Of a DNA stretch of 64,000 bases, positions 26,019 through 35,596 are shown piece after piece. How positions within the stretch are numbered: position 1 is the first letter of the stretch; every line of letters starts with the position of its first letter. The DNA lies in the NCBI GenBank assembly GCA_964625225.1, contig CAZVAR010000001.1:1-64000 (forward strand). The letters are read 5' to 3'. Position numbers and translations under genes: made by a program. A model generated the notes under the pieces. It was not told the origin of the DNA. It did no database searches and worked only from the letters and a program-made list of their open reading frames with translations. This stretch comes from CAZVAR01 sp964625225. GTDB lineage: Bacteria > Pseudomonadota > Alphaproteobacteria > JAJUGE01.

Positions 26019-27326
26019 GTGACAGCACTGCCGGAGGGCGCAAGAGGCCCTGTCGGACCCGCCGAGCGCACTTTTGCCATCGTCGCGCTCGTGCTGTTCT
26101 CGGAGGGGTTCTTTGGCCTGCTGCTCGGTCACGAGACCGGCGGCGAGGTCCCGCAGCTGCGCTACCTCTGGCTTCCGGTCTATTTCCTAACGCTGCTCTA
26201 TTCGCTGGCGCAACGTCGACAGGTAACCCAGATCGCGGTCGCGAACTGGCCGCTCCTGCTCGTCGTCGGACTGTGTTGCCTGTCGGCGCTCTGGTCGATC
26301 GACCCGGGCGTTACGGCCCGTCGCGGGATCGCAGTCGGAGCGACGACGCTGTTCGGCCTCTACCTCGCCGCCCGCTTCGACGATCTCGACCGATTACGCC
26401 TCTTCGGCTGGTGCTTCGGCGTGCTTGCGTTCAGCAGCCTGTTCTTCGCGTTGGCCCTGCCGCAGTACGGCATCACTTGGGAAGTGCATGTCGGCGCGTG
26501 GCGAGGCGTATTTCAACAGAAGAACTATCTGGGCCAGATCATGGTGTTCGGCGCGGCGGTCTTCCTGGTGACCATGCTTGCTCACCCTCCGCTTCGAGCA
26601 AGAGCGGGCGCCGGATTCCTGCTCTGTGTCGCGCTGGTTCTGCTGTCTACCTCGATGACGTCGCTGATCGCGCTGCTCATGCTGGTTTCGGTGGCCGCTG
26701 CGATCGCGTTGCTGTTCCGGTACCGCGCGCTGGCGGTCCTGATCGTTTACGTCTCGATCATCGCCGGGATCGCCCTCACCCTGGGTCTGCTGATCGATCC
26801 GGAAGCGGTTTTCGGCCTGATCGGCAGGGATCCGTCGCTGACCGGCCGACTCGATATCTGGGAGCCGCTCTGGGACATGATCAGCCGGCGGATATGGCTC
26901 GGCTACGGATACGGTGCGTTCTGGGAAAACCCGGACGGGCCGGCCTGGTATATTCGGAGGATCCTGCAATGGGAGGTCCCGAGCGCCCACAATGGCTGGG
27001 TCGAGGTCTGGCTCGACATCGGCCTGGTCGGGCTCGGGACGTTCGTTCTCGGCTTCGTCGCAGCCGTGTGGCGCGCCGCGACGGCGGTCCGCATCGGCAC
27101 CGCCGACCTTTCGCTGTGGCCGTTCCTCTTCCTGCTGCTGTTCGTCGTCTTCAGCCTCTCGGAAAGCAGCATTCTCCGTCAGAACAATCTCGTCTGGGTG
27201 CTGTACGTCGCCACCGTGGCCGCCTTCCGCTATCGACCGGTCGCCGCACGGCCGGCCCCGCTCCGCTACGGGGGTATGGACCGGCTCGCCTCGCCTCCGG
27301 ACCGGCAATGGTCCGCTTGGCGCTGA
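26019..27326 (+). CDS. O-antigen ligase / Wzy polymerase family protein
   Basis: A 435-residue inner-membrane protein with about 11 hydrophobic segments and a large periplasmic loop (about 285-335) containing DPSLTGRLDIWEPLWDM and SAHNGWVEVWLDIGLVG. The RGVFQQKNYLGQ block and the H-N-xx-x-x-W/L pattern in the loop are typical of the Wzy_C/WaaL family. It either polymerises repeat units or ligates glycan to an acceptor; position beside Wza and GumC favours a polymerase for exopolysaccharide. Start is GTG at 26019 with GAGG upstream. Confidence 0.82.
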   Translation: MTALPEGARGPVGPAERTFAIVALVLFSEGFFGLLLGHETGGEVPQLRYLWLPVYFLTLLYSLAQRRQVTQIAVANWPLLLVVGLCCLSALWSIDPGVTARRGIAVGATTLFGLYLAARFDDLDRLRLFGWCFGVLAFSSLFFALALPQYGITWEVHVGAWRGVFQQKNYLGQIMVFGAAVFLVTMLAHPPLRARAGAGFLLCVALVLLSTSMTSLIALLMLVSVAAAIALLFRYRALAVLIVYVSIIAGIALTLGLLIDPEAVFGLIGRDPSLTGRLDIWEPLWDMISRRIWLGYGYGAFWENPDGPAWYIRRILQWEVPSAHNGWVEVWLDIGLVGLGTFVLGFVAAVWRAATAVRIGTADLSLWPFLFLLLFVVFSLSESSILRQNNLVWVLYVATVAAFRYRPVAARPAPLRYGGMDRLASPPDRQWSAWR

Positions 27327-27335
27327 GGGGAGACC

Positions 27336-28316
27336 TCATCGCCCCGGCGTCGCGGTTCCCGGCTTCGCGGCGTCGGCCAGCGGTCCGGGCGACGGATTCC
27401 GAACGGCACCGTAGTAGGCCGGGCGGAACGGGCGCATCCACAGCACCTTGCCCGCTCCGGCGATCGCGCGTGCCGTCATCCACGGCGCCCGCCGCGACCC
27501 CGCCGCCCATAGCACCGCCGCCGCGATCCCGTAGACGACGAACTGCCCTGTGCCGATCACCATCCAGCGCACGACGCCGAACGGATCCGCCGGGCGGCTG
27601 AGCGCGCAGATCATGCTCGGCCCCTGCCCTTTGATGAAGCTGCGCAGCCAGATGTGGCGATATCTTGCGCGATCTTCGGGAACGCGCTCGTAGACGGCCG
27701 CGTCCTGGGCCCAGACGAAGCGTCGCCCCCGTCGCTGCAGCGCCTCGAAAAACAGATCGTCCTCGCCGCCCGTAAAGTTTGTCCGCAGATCGAAAGGCTC
27801 GGGGCCGTCGATACAGGTTGATCGGCGAATCAGCGAGTTCCCGGTCCCGCAGAACCGGTCCAGAGGGCCGGTCGGGCGCGCGAGATCGCGGGTGTAGAAC
27901 GCCTCGGCAAAGGCCGCGTTCGCGCCGCGCCTGCCCTCCACCCGGCCGAGGACCGGCCCCCAAACCACGTCGGCATCGAACCGCCGCTGCGCATCGAGCA
28001 GCGCCGCGAGCCAGCCGTCCGTCGCAAGTTCGTCGTCGTCGATGAAGGCGATCGATGTGCCGCGGCTCGCCCTCACCCCCGCATTGCGGGCGTGCGACAC
28101 GCCGGACCGCGGTTCCGCGACATAAGTCACCGGAACCGTCGTCCCGGACGACACTGCGGCGACCGTCGCTTCCGCCGATCGTTCCGGACAATTGTCGACG
28201 ACGACGATCTCATACGCCCCCTCGGCCATCCCGGTCTGACGCAGGCAGCTCGCGAGCGTCTCCCGCAGCCACTCGGGCCGACGGTAGGTCGGGATGACGA
28301 TGCTGATCTCGGGCAT
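27336..28316 (-). CDS. Family 2 glycosyltransferase (1)
   Basis: A 326-residue GT-A glycosyltransferase. N-terminal SIVIPTYRRPEWLRETL starts the nucleotide-sugar domain, FIDDDE provides the metal-binding acidic motif, and GGEDDLFFEALQ the acceptor-side acidic motif. A hydrophobic stretch (VVYGIAAAVLWAAGS) near residue 265-285 may associate with the membrane. ATG at 28316 is preferred since it begins directly with MPEISIVIPTY. It is 7 bp downstream of a deacetylase gene in a four-gene minus-strand operon (flippase, GT2, deacetylase, GT2). Donor and acceptor are unknown. Confidence 0.85.
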   Translation of the reverse strand: MPEISIVIPTYRRPEWLRETLASCLRQTGMAEGAYEIVVVDNCPERSAEATVAAVSSGTTVPVTYVAEPRSGVSHARNAGVRASRGTSIAFIDDDELATDGWLAALLDAQRRFDADVVWGPVLGRVEGRRGANAAFAEAFYTRDLARPTGPLDRFCGTGNSLIRRSTCIDGPEPFDLRTNFTGGEDDLFFEALQRRGRRFVWAQDAAVYERVPEDRARYRHIWLRSFIKGQGPSMICALSRPADPFGVVRWMVIGTGQFVVYGIAAAVLWAAGSRRAPWMTARAIAGAGKVLWMRPFRPAYYGAVRNPSPGPLADAAKPGTATPGR

Positions 28317-28323
28317 GCCGCAC

Positions 28324-29136
28324 TCAGCCGGCCGGCGCATTGCTGACCGCGTCCCAGCCGATGGCCGCAACCGCATCCCTCATGGTGAGGCGCTCGCATC
28401 GCGATTCGGCCGCCGCGCGCACGACCCGTTCCAGATCCTCCGGTCGAGAGCCGTACGGGCTGGGATCGGGCTGCACATCGTGTGTGAAGAATATGAGCCA
28501 CCCGTTGACACGCTCCGCGGCGCGGATCAGGGCGATCGCCTGGTCGTAGTTTTCGGGCTCACCGTATATCCGGTGCGCGGTCAGGAGCGCGAGATCCGCA
28601 GTTCCGGCATTGATGCCGGTCCAGATTCCGCGTGCCGTCGCAAATCGGTCGGCGGCCAGGTCCTTCGTCGCGAGATCGACATTGCCGTAGGGATAGGCGA
28701 AGTTCGTCATCCGGTACCCCGGCAAGACTTCCTCCAACGCCGCCGCGTTCCGGTCCAGATCGGCGGCCACCGACCTCGGTGAGGTCAGGGCACAGTCGTA
28801 ATGGCTGAAAGTATGACAGGCGAGCTCGTGGCCCTGCGCAACCACCAGACGTAGATCGTCGGCCTCGAAAATCCCGTCCGCATTGTGTTCGTGACGCATC
28901 AGGCCCATCGAAACGTAATAGGTCGCGGGAATCGCGTACCGCGCCAGAATCTCCCCCCCGATCCGGATCGCAGAGCTCGGGAAATCATCGAAGGTGAACG
29001 TGACGATGGGGCGGCGATTGCGCAATGCGTGCCGCTTGCGGTGAACCCGCGGCACGACGCGCCGATAGAACTTGTTCAGAAACGCTCCCTGGCGTTTGTA
29101 TAAGGCCGCGAGTCCGCGGCCGGTCTGAGGATCCAT
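28324..29136 (-). CDS. Polysaccharide deacetylase family protein (1)
   Basis: A 270-residue NodB-fold protein (carbohydrate esterase family 4). Motif 1 is VTFTFDDFPSSA (catalytic base and metal Asp), motif 2 CHTFSHYDC (two metal His) and motif 3 FAYPYGNVD. These residues are complete, so it should remove N- or O-acetyl groups from a glycan or a glycan precursor. No signal peptide is visible from ATG 29136. It sits between two GT2 genes, 11 bp after one and 7 bp before the other, so it likely modifies the same glycan. Confidence 0.82.
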   Translation of the reverse strand: MDPQTGRGLAALYKRQGAFLNKFYRRVVPRVHRKRHALRNRRPIVTFTFDDFPSSAIRIGGEILARYAIPATYYVSMGLMRHEHNADGIFEADDLRLVVAQGHELACHTFSHYDCALTSPRSVAADLDRNAAALEEVLPGYRMTNFAYPYGNVDLATKDLAADRFATARGIWTGINAGTADLALLTAHRIYGEPENYDQAIALIRAAERVNGWLIFFTHDVQPDPSPYGSRPEDLERVVRAAAESRCERLTMRDAVAAIGWDAVSNAPAG

Positions 29137-29147
29137 GGCAGTTTCCG

Positions 29148-30116
29148 TTACGAAGCCGGAAGTGAGCGGACGACGTCGCGATACAGGTACGCACGCAGAA
29201 GCTTGATGCCGATATAGCGTACCGGCAGAGGCCAACGCCGGCGATCGAGCACGAGCGCCTGCAGGCACCGTTGCACGAGCGCGGCGCAAGGGACGTATCC
29301 CGCCAGGCGGCTGGCCCTGTACAGAGGCAGTGCCCGTACCTTGTCCGGGTGCCGCAGACAGAGCCGGCGGAAGTTCTCGACCGATTCCCGATACTTCGAG
29401 ATCAGCGTCTCCGCCGTCGAAAATCCGGAATGTACGGCCGGATTGTCGATGTGTTCGATCCGGGCGCTGCCGTCGATCCGCAACGCCCAGTCCACGTCCT
29501 CCCAGCCCCAGCCGACGAACTCCTCCGCGAACGGATAGGCCAGCATGAGCTCGCGGCGTACCAGGAGATTGCTGGTATAGGTGTACTTGGCCGGCGCCAG
29601 CCCGCGCTTGGCGGCGGGAAGGCAGTGCGAGCGCCGGCTGTCGAAGACGTGAAGATCGAAGCGCTCATCGACAGTGTTCCGGGGCATCTCGAAACCGCCG
29701 AAGATGACGTCCGCCGGCCCTGCCGCGAGGCGGTCCAGATATCGCCGAAGAAATGCGGCGTCGTGGACCTCCATGTCCCCGTCCAGAAAGAGCACGTGAT
29801 CGCCGCGCGCGAACTCGCAGAGGCGGTTCCGGATACGGGAACGGCCGAGGTTCGCGCTCGCCTTCAGCAGCCGGCAGGCGAGCGGCATCCGTGCGAGCTG
29901 CTGCTCGATGCCGGACGCGATCATCTTGTCGGGTGAGCCGTCGTCGGCGCAGATGATCTCGATCGCCGCCTCGAGCCCGGCAGCGCATGAGCCCAGCGCC
30001 GTCAACAGTGCGGCTGGCGCGCTGCCGTAGAACGGGATCAGCACCGAAAGGACAGGGCGGGCGGCTTCCGCCGCTGCCGCATTCTCGTATACGTCCATTC
30101 CGCCGACTGCGCTCAT
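29148..30116 (-). CDS. Family 2 glycosyltransferase (2)
   Basis: A 322-residue GT2 enzyme. It has SVLIPFYGSAPAALLTAL at the start, ADDGSPD, the DxD motif in LDGDMEVHDAAFL, and the acceptor motif GWGWEDVDWALRI typical of chondroitin-synthase-like and rhamnosyl-type GT2 enzymes. ATG at 30116 overlaps the stop of the flippase gene by ATGA, which supports this start and shows translational coupling. An alternative ATG exists 18 bases downstream. Donor unknown. Confidence 0.85.
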   Translation of the reverse strand: MSAVGGMDVYENAAAAEAARPVLSVLIPFYGSAPAALLTALGSCAAGLEAAIEIICADDGSPDKMIASGIEQQLARMPLACRLLKASANLGRSRIRNRLCEFARGDHVLFLDGDMEVHDAAFLRRYLDRLAAGPADVIFGGFEMPRNTVDERFDLHVFDSRRSHCLPAAKRGLAPAKYTYTSNLLVRRELMLAYPFAEEFVGWGWEDVDWALRIDGSARIEHIDNPAVHSGFSTAETLISKYRESVENFRRLCLRHPDKVRALPLYRASRLAGYVPCAALVQRCLQALVLDRRRWPLPVRYIGIKLLRAYLYRDVVRSLPAS

Positions 30117-31585
30117 GCCTTCGATGACCGGATGGCAAAGCGGCGGCCCGCACCCGCCAGCCACTCGCGGCATCCGCCGAGATCGAGCAGCCAGGCCAGA
30201 GGTGCGTAAACAAGCACGCCGGTTGCGACCTTTTCACAAAGGCCCAGGGCTCCCGGTTCGGCAGGGACCAACCACACGGCCAGGGCCATGACTGCGGTCG
30301 CGGCTGTCCCCCTGGCCAATGTGCGGTAGGGCACCGGCAGCGGGAACAGGCGCATTCCCACGAAGCCGCAGAGTCCGAGCGCCAGAGCGTATGCGATGAC
30401 CGTTGCGATGACCGCGCCGACGAGACCGAACCGCGGTATCAGCACCAGGTTGAGGCCGACATTGGCGACTGCGGGCACGATCAGCATGGCCGCCATGAGT
30501 TCGGTGCGTCGCGACAGCACGAAAGAGAGATGAACGTAGTGCCCGGTGAAGCCGAACATCAGGCTGGAGAATGCGATCCAAGGAACGATGGCCGCTGCCG
30601 TCGTGCGGAACTGCTCGCCGACCATGACGGCCGTCAGCGGCTCCGCGACCACCGCCAAGCCTGCGGCCGCCGGAAACGCTATGAGGATCATGATCTCGGC
30701 ATTGCGCCGGGCGATTTCCCGTGCGGCGTCGTCCCCCTCCCGTTCGAAGGCGGCGACGACCAGCGGCATTCCGGCCATGCCGAGCCAGACGAAGAGGATG
30801 TCCATGGTACGGTTCGCCAAGGCGTAGCCGGCCGCGTACACCCCCACCTCGGATTCGCCCAGCATGGCCGCGATCAGAAAGCGGTCCGAGACGCCGAAGG
30901 CCATCGCCAACGCGAGAGAGATGGAGATCGGGACGCCATAGGCGGCGAAGCGGCGCAGCTCGGATGCCGACGGGCTGGCGCGCCCCGCCAGCCTTGCCAG
31001 GATCGGCAGGTCGATAGCCAGGCAGACAGCGCTCGCGATCGCCGCCCCGAGGAACGGTCCGGCCTCACGCAGCCCAGTCCCCATGATGAGCGCTACTCCC
31101 GCGCCGAGCCCGAGCAGCGACTGCGTAACCTCCAGCCCCGCGAACAACCGCACCTGCTGTGCGGCCCGATGCGTCTCCAGACCCATCATCAGGAGTGTGC
31201 GCAGCAGCAGCATGAGAAGCCCGAACAGCAGTGCCGCCCGGACCGGTCCGGAAAAGTCGATTGCGAAGACGATCGCCAGATATGCGGCGGACACGACGGC
31301 GGCCACTACGAAGAAAGCGGCATAACCGGTCGCAAAATGGACTGCGAGGCGGCCTTCCCCCCGTGCGGTCTCGAAAAACCGCGCCATGCTGGCGTGCAGC
31401 CAGGTAAAACAGGACATGTGAACCAGCTGCGTGGTCGCGAGCACCAGCACGTATCGACCGTAATCGTCGGGGTCGAGCAGCCGCGTGAACAGCACGATCG
31501 TGGCAAAGCTGACGAGGCCCTGAATGGCGTTGACAGGCAGGTACCCCAGGATGTGGCGCCAAAGCATGGATAAACTGGTTCGCAT
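30113..31585 (-). CDS. Oligosaccharide flippase (Wzx-like, MOP superfamily)
   Basis: A 490-residue protein with 12-14 predicted hydrophobic helices. N-terminal LPVNAIQGLVSFATIVLFTRLLDPDDYGRYVLV is the typical polysaccharide synthase/Wzx opening, and GVYAAGYALANRTMDIL, NVGLNLVLIPRFGLVGAVIATVIAYA are characteristic blocks. It should flip lipid-linked repeat units to the periplasm for the Wzy-type polymerase. ATG at 31585 is chosen over a GTG 45 bases upstream, which lacks a ribosome site. First gene of the minus-strand operon. Confidence 0.87.
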   Translation of the reverse strand: MRTSLSMLWRHILGYLPVNAIQGLVSFATIVLFTRLLDPDDYGRYVLVLATTQLVHMSCFTWLHASMARFFETARGEGRLAVHFATGYAAFFVVAAVVSAAYLAIVFAIDFSGPVRAALLFGLLMLLLRTLLMMGLETHRAAQQVRLFAGLEVTQSLLGLGAGVALIMGTGLREAGPFLGAAIASAVCLAIDLPILARLAGRASPSASELRRFAAYGVPISISLALAMAFGVSDRFLIAAMLGESEVGVYAAGYALANRTMDILFVWLGMAGMPLVVAAFEREGDDAAREIARRNAEIMILIAFPAAAGLAVVAEPLTAVMVGEQFRTTAAAIVPWIAFSSLMFGFTGHYVHLSFVLSRRTELMAAMLIVPAVANVGLNLVLIPRFGLVGAVIATVIAYALALGLCGFVGMRLFPLPVPYRTLARGTAATAVMALAVWLVPAEPGALGLCEKVATGVLVYAPLAWLLDLGGCREWLAGAGRRFAIRSSKA

Positions 31586-31946
31586 CGCCCGCACCGATTC
31601 GGACGCTCCCGAATCGTGGCCCGAAAACACAGGAGGTTACCCGCCGGCCAGTTCCAGCCGAACTACGACACGCCAGCCGACGGGCGGAATAGCCTTAGCG
31701 GCCTTAAGGATCAATGAACGTATTTCGTGCGCAATACGCTAGCACCGGTCATCGCGGTGCGACCGGTCGCCACGGTGCGACGGCGGGATCGCACCCGATC
31801 CCGATTCGTCCGAGGTAGGCTCACGGGAGGCATTGCCGAAGCGAGCGGAGCTCAGACCTCCCCGTTCATTCGGCCCGAGGGTACGGCGGCTCGGCCGGCC
31901 CGACCGGGTCACGGCGTTCTCAACCTGTAGGCTATGGGTTAGTAAA
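31586..31946. promoter_or_regulatory. 361-bp divergent intergenic region with a 12-bp palindrome
   Basis: Lies between the divergent flippase and GH5-like genes. It contains GCGACCGGTCGC at 31759-31770, a perfect palindrome flanked by GGTGCGAC direct repeats (31756 and about 31774), and a locally A+T-rich stretch (about 31690-31735 and 31930-31950) suitable for promoters. No gene is apparent. The function of the palindrome is inferred only from symmetry and position. Confidence 0.35.
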
Positions 31947-33233
31947 TTGAAGACTCTGATCGCCGTCGCCATAACCGTGCTCGCCATCGCCCCGATCGGC
32001 GCAGCGGCCCAGGCACCTCGCGAAATGGAAAAGGTGGCGTTATGGCGGAACGAGGACGGGCCGCATCTGCGCGGCGCGGCGATTTCACAGCGGCTGCGCG
32101 ACCCCGAGGTCGATGGCGACGGAGACTTTCTCGGCCGCGGACCGGTCGGCGTACCGTACACTCAGGCCGATTTCGATAAGCTCGCCCGGCTCGGAGCGAA
32201 TCTCGTCGTATTCTCCCATCCCGGTCTCTTCCAGGAGAAGCCCCCCTATGAGCGGGTCCAACCGGAGGCGCAGGCGAACCTCGACCGTCTGCTGGCAATG
32301 GCGTTGAAGGCGGACCTGTTCGCCGTCATCGCTTTCCGGTCCGGTCCCGGCCGGAGCCCCTTCACCTTTCACGTCGGCCAGGGCGGGACCTGGTTCAGCC
32401 CGGACAAGTTCAACGACGCCGTTTGGGCCGATCCGGCCGCCCAGGACGCCTGGGTCAGCATGTGGCGATACACCGCCGAGCGCTATCGCGGTCATCCGGC
32501 CGTCGTCGGCTATCAGCTCATGGTCGAGCCGAACTCCAGCCATGTCGGCAGCGATGCCCGGACCGGCCGGCTGGACATCTTCGACGCGAAGCAGTTCCAT
32601 ACGCGCTATGGCGGTACCCGATACGACTGGAACCGCCTCTATCCCCGAATCGTCGCGGCCGTTCGCAGCGTCGACCCGGACACGCCGATTCTGATCGGCG
32701 GCAATGGGTACAGCTCGATCTCCTTCATGCAGTATCTGAAGCCGACCGGCGACCGCCGCTCCGTCTACGTAGCCCACAACTACGCGCCCTGGCAGTACAC
32801 GCACCAGGAACCGGGCGAAGGCCCGGCCTATCCGGGCTGGTTCGACGTCGACTACGATCAGCGGCCGGATCGGATCGATGCCGACTATGTCGCAACGCTG
32901 TTCGACCGGGTCGCGGCGTTCGGCCGCAGGCATGGGGTGCCCGTCGCGGTCGCCGAGTTCGGCGTGGCCCGATGGGCGCCGGGCGCCGCGGCGTTCCTGG
33001 AGGATTCGTTCGCCGCGATGGAGGCACGCGGCATCGGCTCGGTGCTATGGCATTGGCCGAGTTCGCATCGACCCTACGAATCGCAGCAGAACACGCACAA
33101 TTATCTCTTCGGGCCGGATCCCGACAGCACCGCCGACGTCCGAAACAGCGCCATGGCCGACGTGATCCGGTCCTACTGGTCGCGAAACCGGCTCCGACCA
33201 TCCGTCGTCCGCTTCGTCCGGAGCGGCGACTGA
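31947..33233 (+). CDS. Secreted glycoside hydrolase family 5-like (cellulase-fold) protein
   Basis: About 428 residues with a signal peptide (LKTLIAVAITVLAIAPIGAAAQA). The catalytic TIM barrel resembles GH5: VVGYQLMVEPNSS is the acid/base strand, where the usual NEP is VEP, and VAVAEFGVARW carries the nucleophile Glu. YVAHNYAPWQYTHQ and IGSVLWHWPSSHRP are other barrel-edge motifs. The start is uncertain: TTG at 31947 starts at the signal peptide, and no ATG is available there. In a polysaccharide locus it may trim or release polymer in the periplasm. The missing Asn before the acid/base Glu may change activity. Confidence 0.72.
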   Translation: MKTLIAVAITVLAIAPIGAAAQAPREMEKVALWRNEDGPHLRGAAISQRLRDPEVDGDGDFLGRGPVGVPYTQADFDKLARLGANLVVFSHPGLFQEKPPYERVQPEAQANLDRLLAMALKADLFAVIAFRSGPGRSPFTFHVGQGGTWFSPDKFNDAVWADPAAQDAWVSMWRYTAERYRGHPAVVGYQLMVEPNSSHVGSDARTGRLDIFDAKQFHTRYGGTRYDWNRLYPRIVAAVRSVDPDTPILIGGNGYSSISFMQYLKPTGDRRSVYVAHNYAPWQYTHQEPGEGPAYPGWFDVDYDQRPDRIDADYVATLFDRVAAFGRRHGVPVAVAEFGVARWAPGAAAFLEDSFAAMEARGIGSVLWHWPSSHRPYESQQNTHNYLFGPDPDSTADVRNSAMADVIRSYWSRNRLRPSVVRFVRSGD

Positions 33234-33435
33234 GCGGGAGCGACAGGCCGATCCCCGCGATCGCGGCGGCCCGACGACCGGCGGCCGCCGAACCGGTGAG
33301 AGTGATTCCTTTGCACGCGAATGAACGATCCCGCATATCTCTGGAAGCGGACACGGCGAATGCCGCGCAGGCGCATCGGCGCCTCGGCCACGTGACGGGC
33401 CGTGGTTTACCTCTCGGAAACCTGCGCGGACTAGC

Positions 33436-34371
33436 GTGACCATGCGAGAGTTTTTCCAGGCAGCGGGATCCATGGGACGCCTATCCACCCACAGTCGGGC
33501 GCCGCAGGCTCCGGCCGGGCAGCCGGACGGCTTGGGTCCGGAGCAGCCGCCGGAGAACCCCGCTCAGCCGCCGACGATCATTCCTTTCGAACCGACCGCG
33601 TCCCGGTCGGCCGCCCGCGTGCGGGTCTTCGGTACCGAGATCGATTCCGTCACGCCGGACGCAGCCATCGCGCGCATATTGACCTGGTGCCAGAAGGGTG
33701 AACGGCACCTCGTGGTGACGCCCAACCTCGATCATGTGATCGCCCTGCGGCACAACCAAGAACTGCGCGCCGTCTACCGCCGTGCCGGGCTCGTCCTCGC
33801 CGACGGGATGCCGCTGGTCTGGGCGAGCCGGATCGGTGGCCACCGTTTGCAGGGGCGCGTGACGGGCTCCGATCTCATCGTGCCCTTGTGCCATGCTGCC
33901 GCCGCGGCGCGGCGCTCGGTGTTCCTGTTCGGTAGCTCGTTCGAGACTCTGTGCCGGGCCGCGAGCCGCCTGTCCCGCCTCGCGCCGGAGCTGACGATCG
34001 CCGGAATCTATGCGCCGCCATTCGGTGAAGCGTTCGACGATGCCGAGAACGACGCCGCGATCGCGATGATCAACAGCGTCGAGCCCGACCTGGTGCTGGT
34101 CGCGCTGGGCATGCCGAAGCAGGAGCTGTGGGCGGGTCGTAACCTGCAGCGCCTCGAGACGCATGCCGTCCTCTGCATCGGGGCCGGCCTCGACTATCTC
34201 GCCGGGACGGTAAGGCGGGCCCCGATCATCATGCAGCGGCTGGGGCTCGAATGGCTCTGGCGCGCGGTGACCGAACCGACACGACTCGGTCCGCGCTATG
34301 CGCGCGATCTGGCATATCTGCCGCTGCTGCTCTTCGAGCAAGTCGTCGCAACCCTGTTCCGGCGCCGCTGA
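33436..34371 (+). CDS. WecB/TagA/CpsF family glycosyltransferase (GT26)
   Basis: A 311-residue protein. After a Pro-rich N-terminal extension (about 50 residues), the GT26 domain runs VRVFGTEIDSVTPDAAIARI, VVTPNLDHVIALRHN, GLVLADGMPLVWASR, GRVTGSDLIVPLC, FLFGSS, VALGMPKQELWAGRN and IGAGLDYLAGTVRRAP. These match N-acetylmannosaminyl-type transferases that add the second sugar onto a lipid-linked primer. Start GTG at 33436; ATG at 33442 is also possible. It lies on the same strand as the nonulosonate genes that follow 149 bp later. Confidence 0.87.
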   Translation: MTMREFFQAAGSMGRLSTHSRAPQAPAGQPDGLGPEQPPENPAQPPTIIPFEPTASRSAARVRVFGTEIDSVTPDAAIARILTWCQKGERHLVVTPNLDHVIALRHNQELRAVYRRAGLVLADGMPLVWASRIGGHRLQGRVTGSDLIVPLCHAAAAARRSVFLFGSSFETLCRAASRLSRLAPELTIAGIYAPPFGEAFDDAENDAAIAMINSVEPDLVLVALGMPKQELWAGRNLQRLETHAVLCIGAGLDYLAGTVRRAPIIMQRLGLEWLWRAVTEPTRLGPRYARDLAYLPLLLFEQVVATLFRRR

Positions 34372-34519
34372 CCGTCGGAAACCTTTCGATCTCGACCCGC
34401 GCTACGAACCGGGTTTCGTAACGCCCGCCCAACGACTATGTAAGCGGGGCCCGCGACCCCGACGGGCCGTTCGCGAACCGGCGGTGTCGAAACCGGCCTC
34501 GTATCGGTCCGCGCGAGCG

Positions 34520-35596
34520 ATGGCCTCCCTTCAGTCGGCGATCGGCATGGCTAGGACCTGGCTTTCGGACCCGTCACAGGTTCGCTCCTGCACCATCATC
34601 GGCGAAGTCGCTCAGGCGCACGACGGCAGCCTGGGGATGGCCCACGCCTTCATCGATGCGATCGCGGCCGCCGGTGCCGATGCGGTCAAGTTTCAGACCC
34701 ACATCGCCGACGCGGAGAGCACCGCGCGGGAGCCGTGGCGCAAGCGGTTCAGCCCGCAGGACGAGACCCGCTACGACTACTGGCGTCGGATGGAGTTCAC
34801 CGCGGAGCAGTGGCTCGGCCTCAAGCGTCACGCCGAGGCGAAGGGATTGCTGTTCCTCAGTTCGCCCTTCTCCCTGGAAGCGTTCGAGCTTCTGCAGCGG
34901 GTCGGCGTGGCCGGCTGGAAAGTGGCCTCCGGCGAGATCACCAACGTCCCGATGCTGGATGCCATGGCTGCGACCGGGCTCCCGATCATGCTCTCGACCG
35001 GGATGAGCGGCCTGGACGAGATCGACTCGGCCGTCGAACGCGTCCGGCGCGGCGGCGCCCCGCTCGCGGTGATGCAGTGCGCCTCCGTCTATCCGTCGCC
35101 ACCGGAGGCGATCGGCCTCAACCTGCTGCCGCTGTTCAGACAGCGTTACCAGTGTGCGGTCGGGCTCTCGGACCATTCGGCGACGATCTTCCCGGGCCTT
35201 GCGGCGGCGACGCTCGGAGCCGAGGTGCTGGAGGTTCATGTGACCCTGAGCCGGGAGATGTTCGGGCCGGACGTGGTCGCCTCGGTGACGAGTGCGGAGT
35301 TGGCCCAACTCGTCCAGGGCGTCCGCTTCATCGAGCGGATGCGCGAGAACCCGGTGGACAAGTCCGCCCCGAGCGAAGCGGCCACTCCGCTCCGGGGCAT
35401 CTTCATGAAGAGCGTCGTCGCCGCCCGTGACCTCGAGGCGGGAACCGTGCTCCGCCGTGCCGATCTCGCCGTGAAGAAGCCCGGCAACGGCATTCCGGCA
35501 AGCCGGTTGGAGGAGCTGATCGGCCGTTCATTGCGGCGTGCCGTGGCGCGGGATGCGCCGCTCGACGAATCGGACCTGGAGCCCGCGAAGCCGTGA
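34520..35596 (+). CDS. neuB: N-acetylneuraminate/legionaminate synthase family (NeuB) with SAF domain
   Basis: A 358-residue nonulosonic acid synthase, which condenses phosphoenolpyruvate with an N-acetylmannosamine-type sugar. The NeuB barrel shows IIGEVAQAHDGSLGMAHAFID, ADAVKFQTHIADAEST, FLSSPFSLEAFELL, WKVASGEITNVPML and GLSDHSATIFPGL. The C-terminal antifreeze-like SAF domain is GIFMKSVVAARDLEAGTVLRR..LEELIGRSLRR. ATG at 34520 is the best available start; the next ATG at 34547 is possible. The exact product (sialic, legionaminic or pseudaminic type) is not determined by sequence. The stop overlaps the start of the epimerase gene by four bases (GTGA). Confidence 0.88.
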   Translation: MASLQSAIGMARTWLSDPSQVRSCTIIGEVAQAHDGSLGMAHAFIDAIAAAGADAVKFQTHIADAESTAREPWRKRFSPQDETRYDYWRRMEFTAEQWLGLKRHAEAKGLLFLSSPFSLEAFELLQRVGVAGWKVASGEITNVPMLDAMAATGLPIMLSTGMSGLDEIDSAVERVRRGGAPLAVMQCASVYPSPPEAIGLNLLPLFRQRYQCAVGLSDHSATIFPGLAAATLGAEVLEVHVTLSREMFGPDVVASVTSAELAQLVQGVRFIERMRENPVDKSAPSEAATPLRGIFMKSVVAARDLEAGTVLRRADLAVKKPGNGIPASRLEELIGRSLRRAVARDAPLDESDLEPAKP

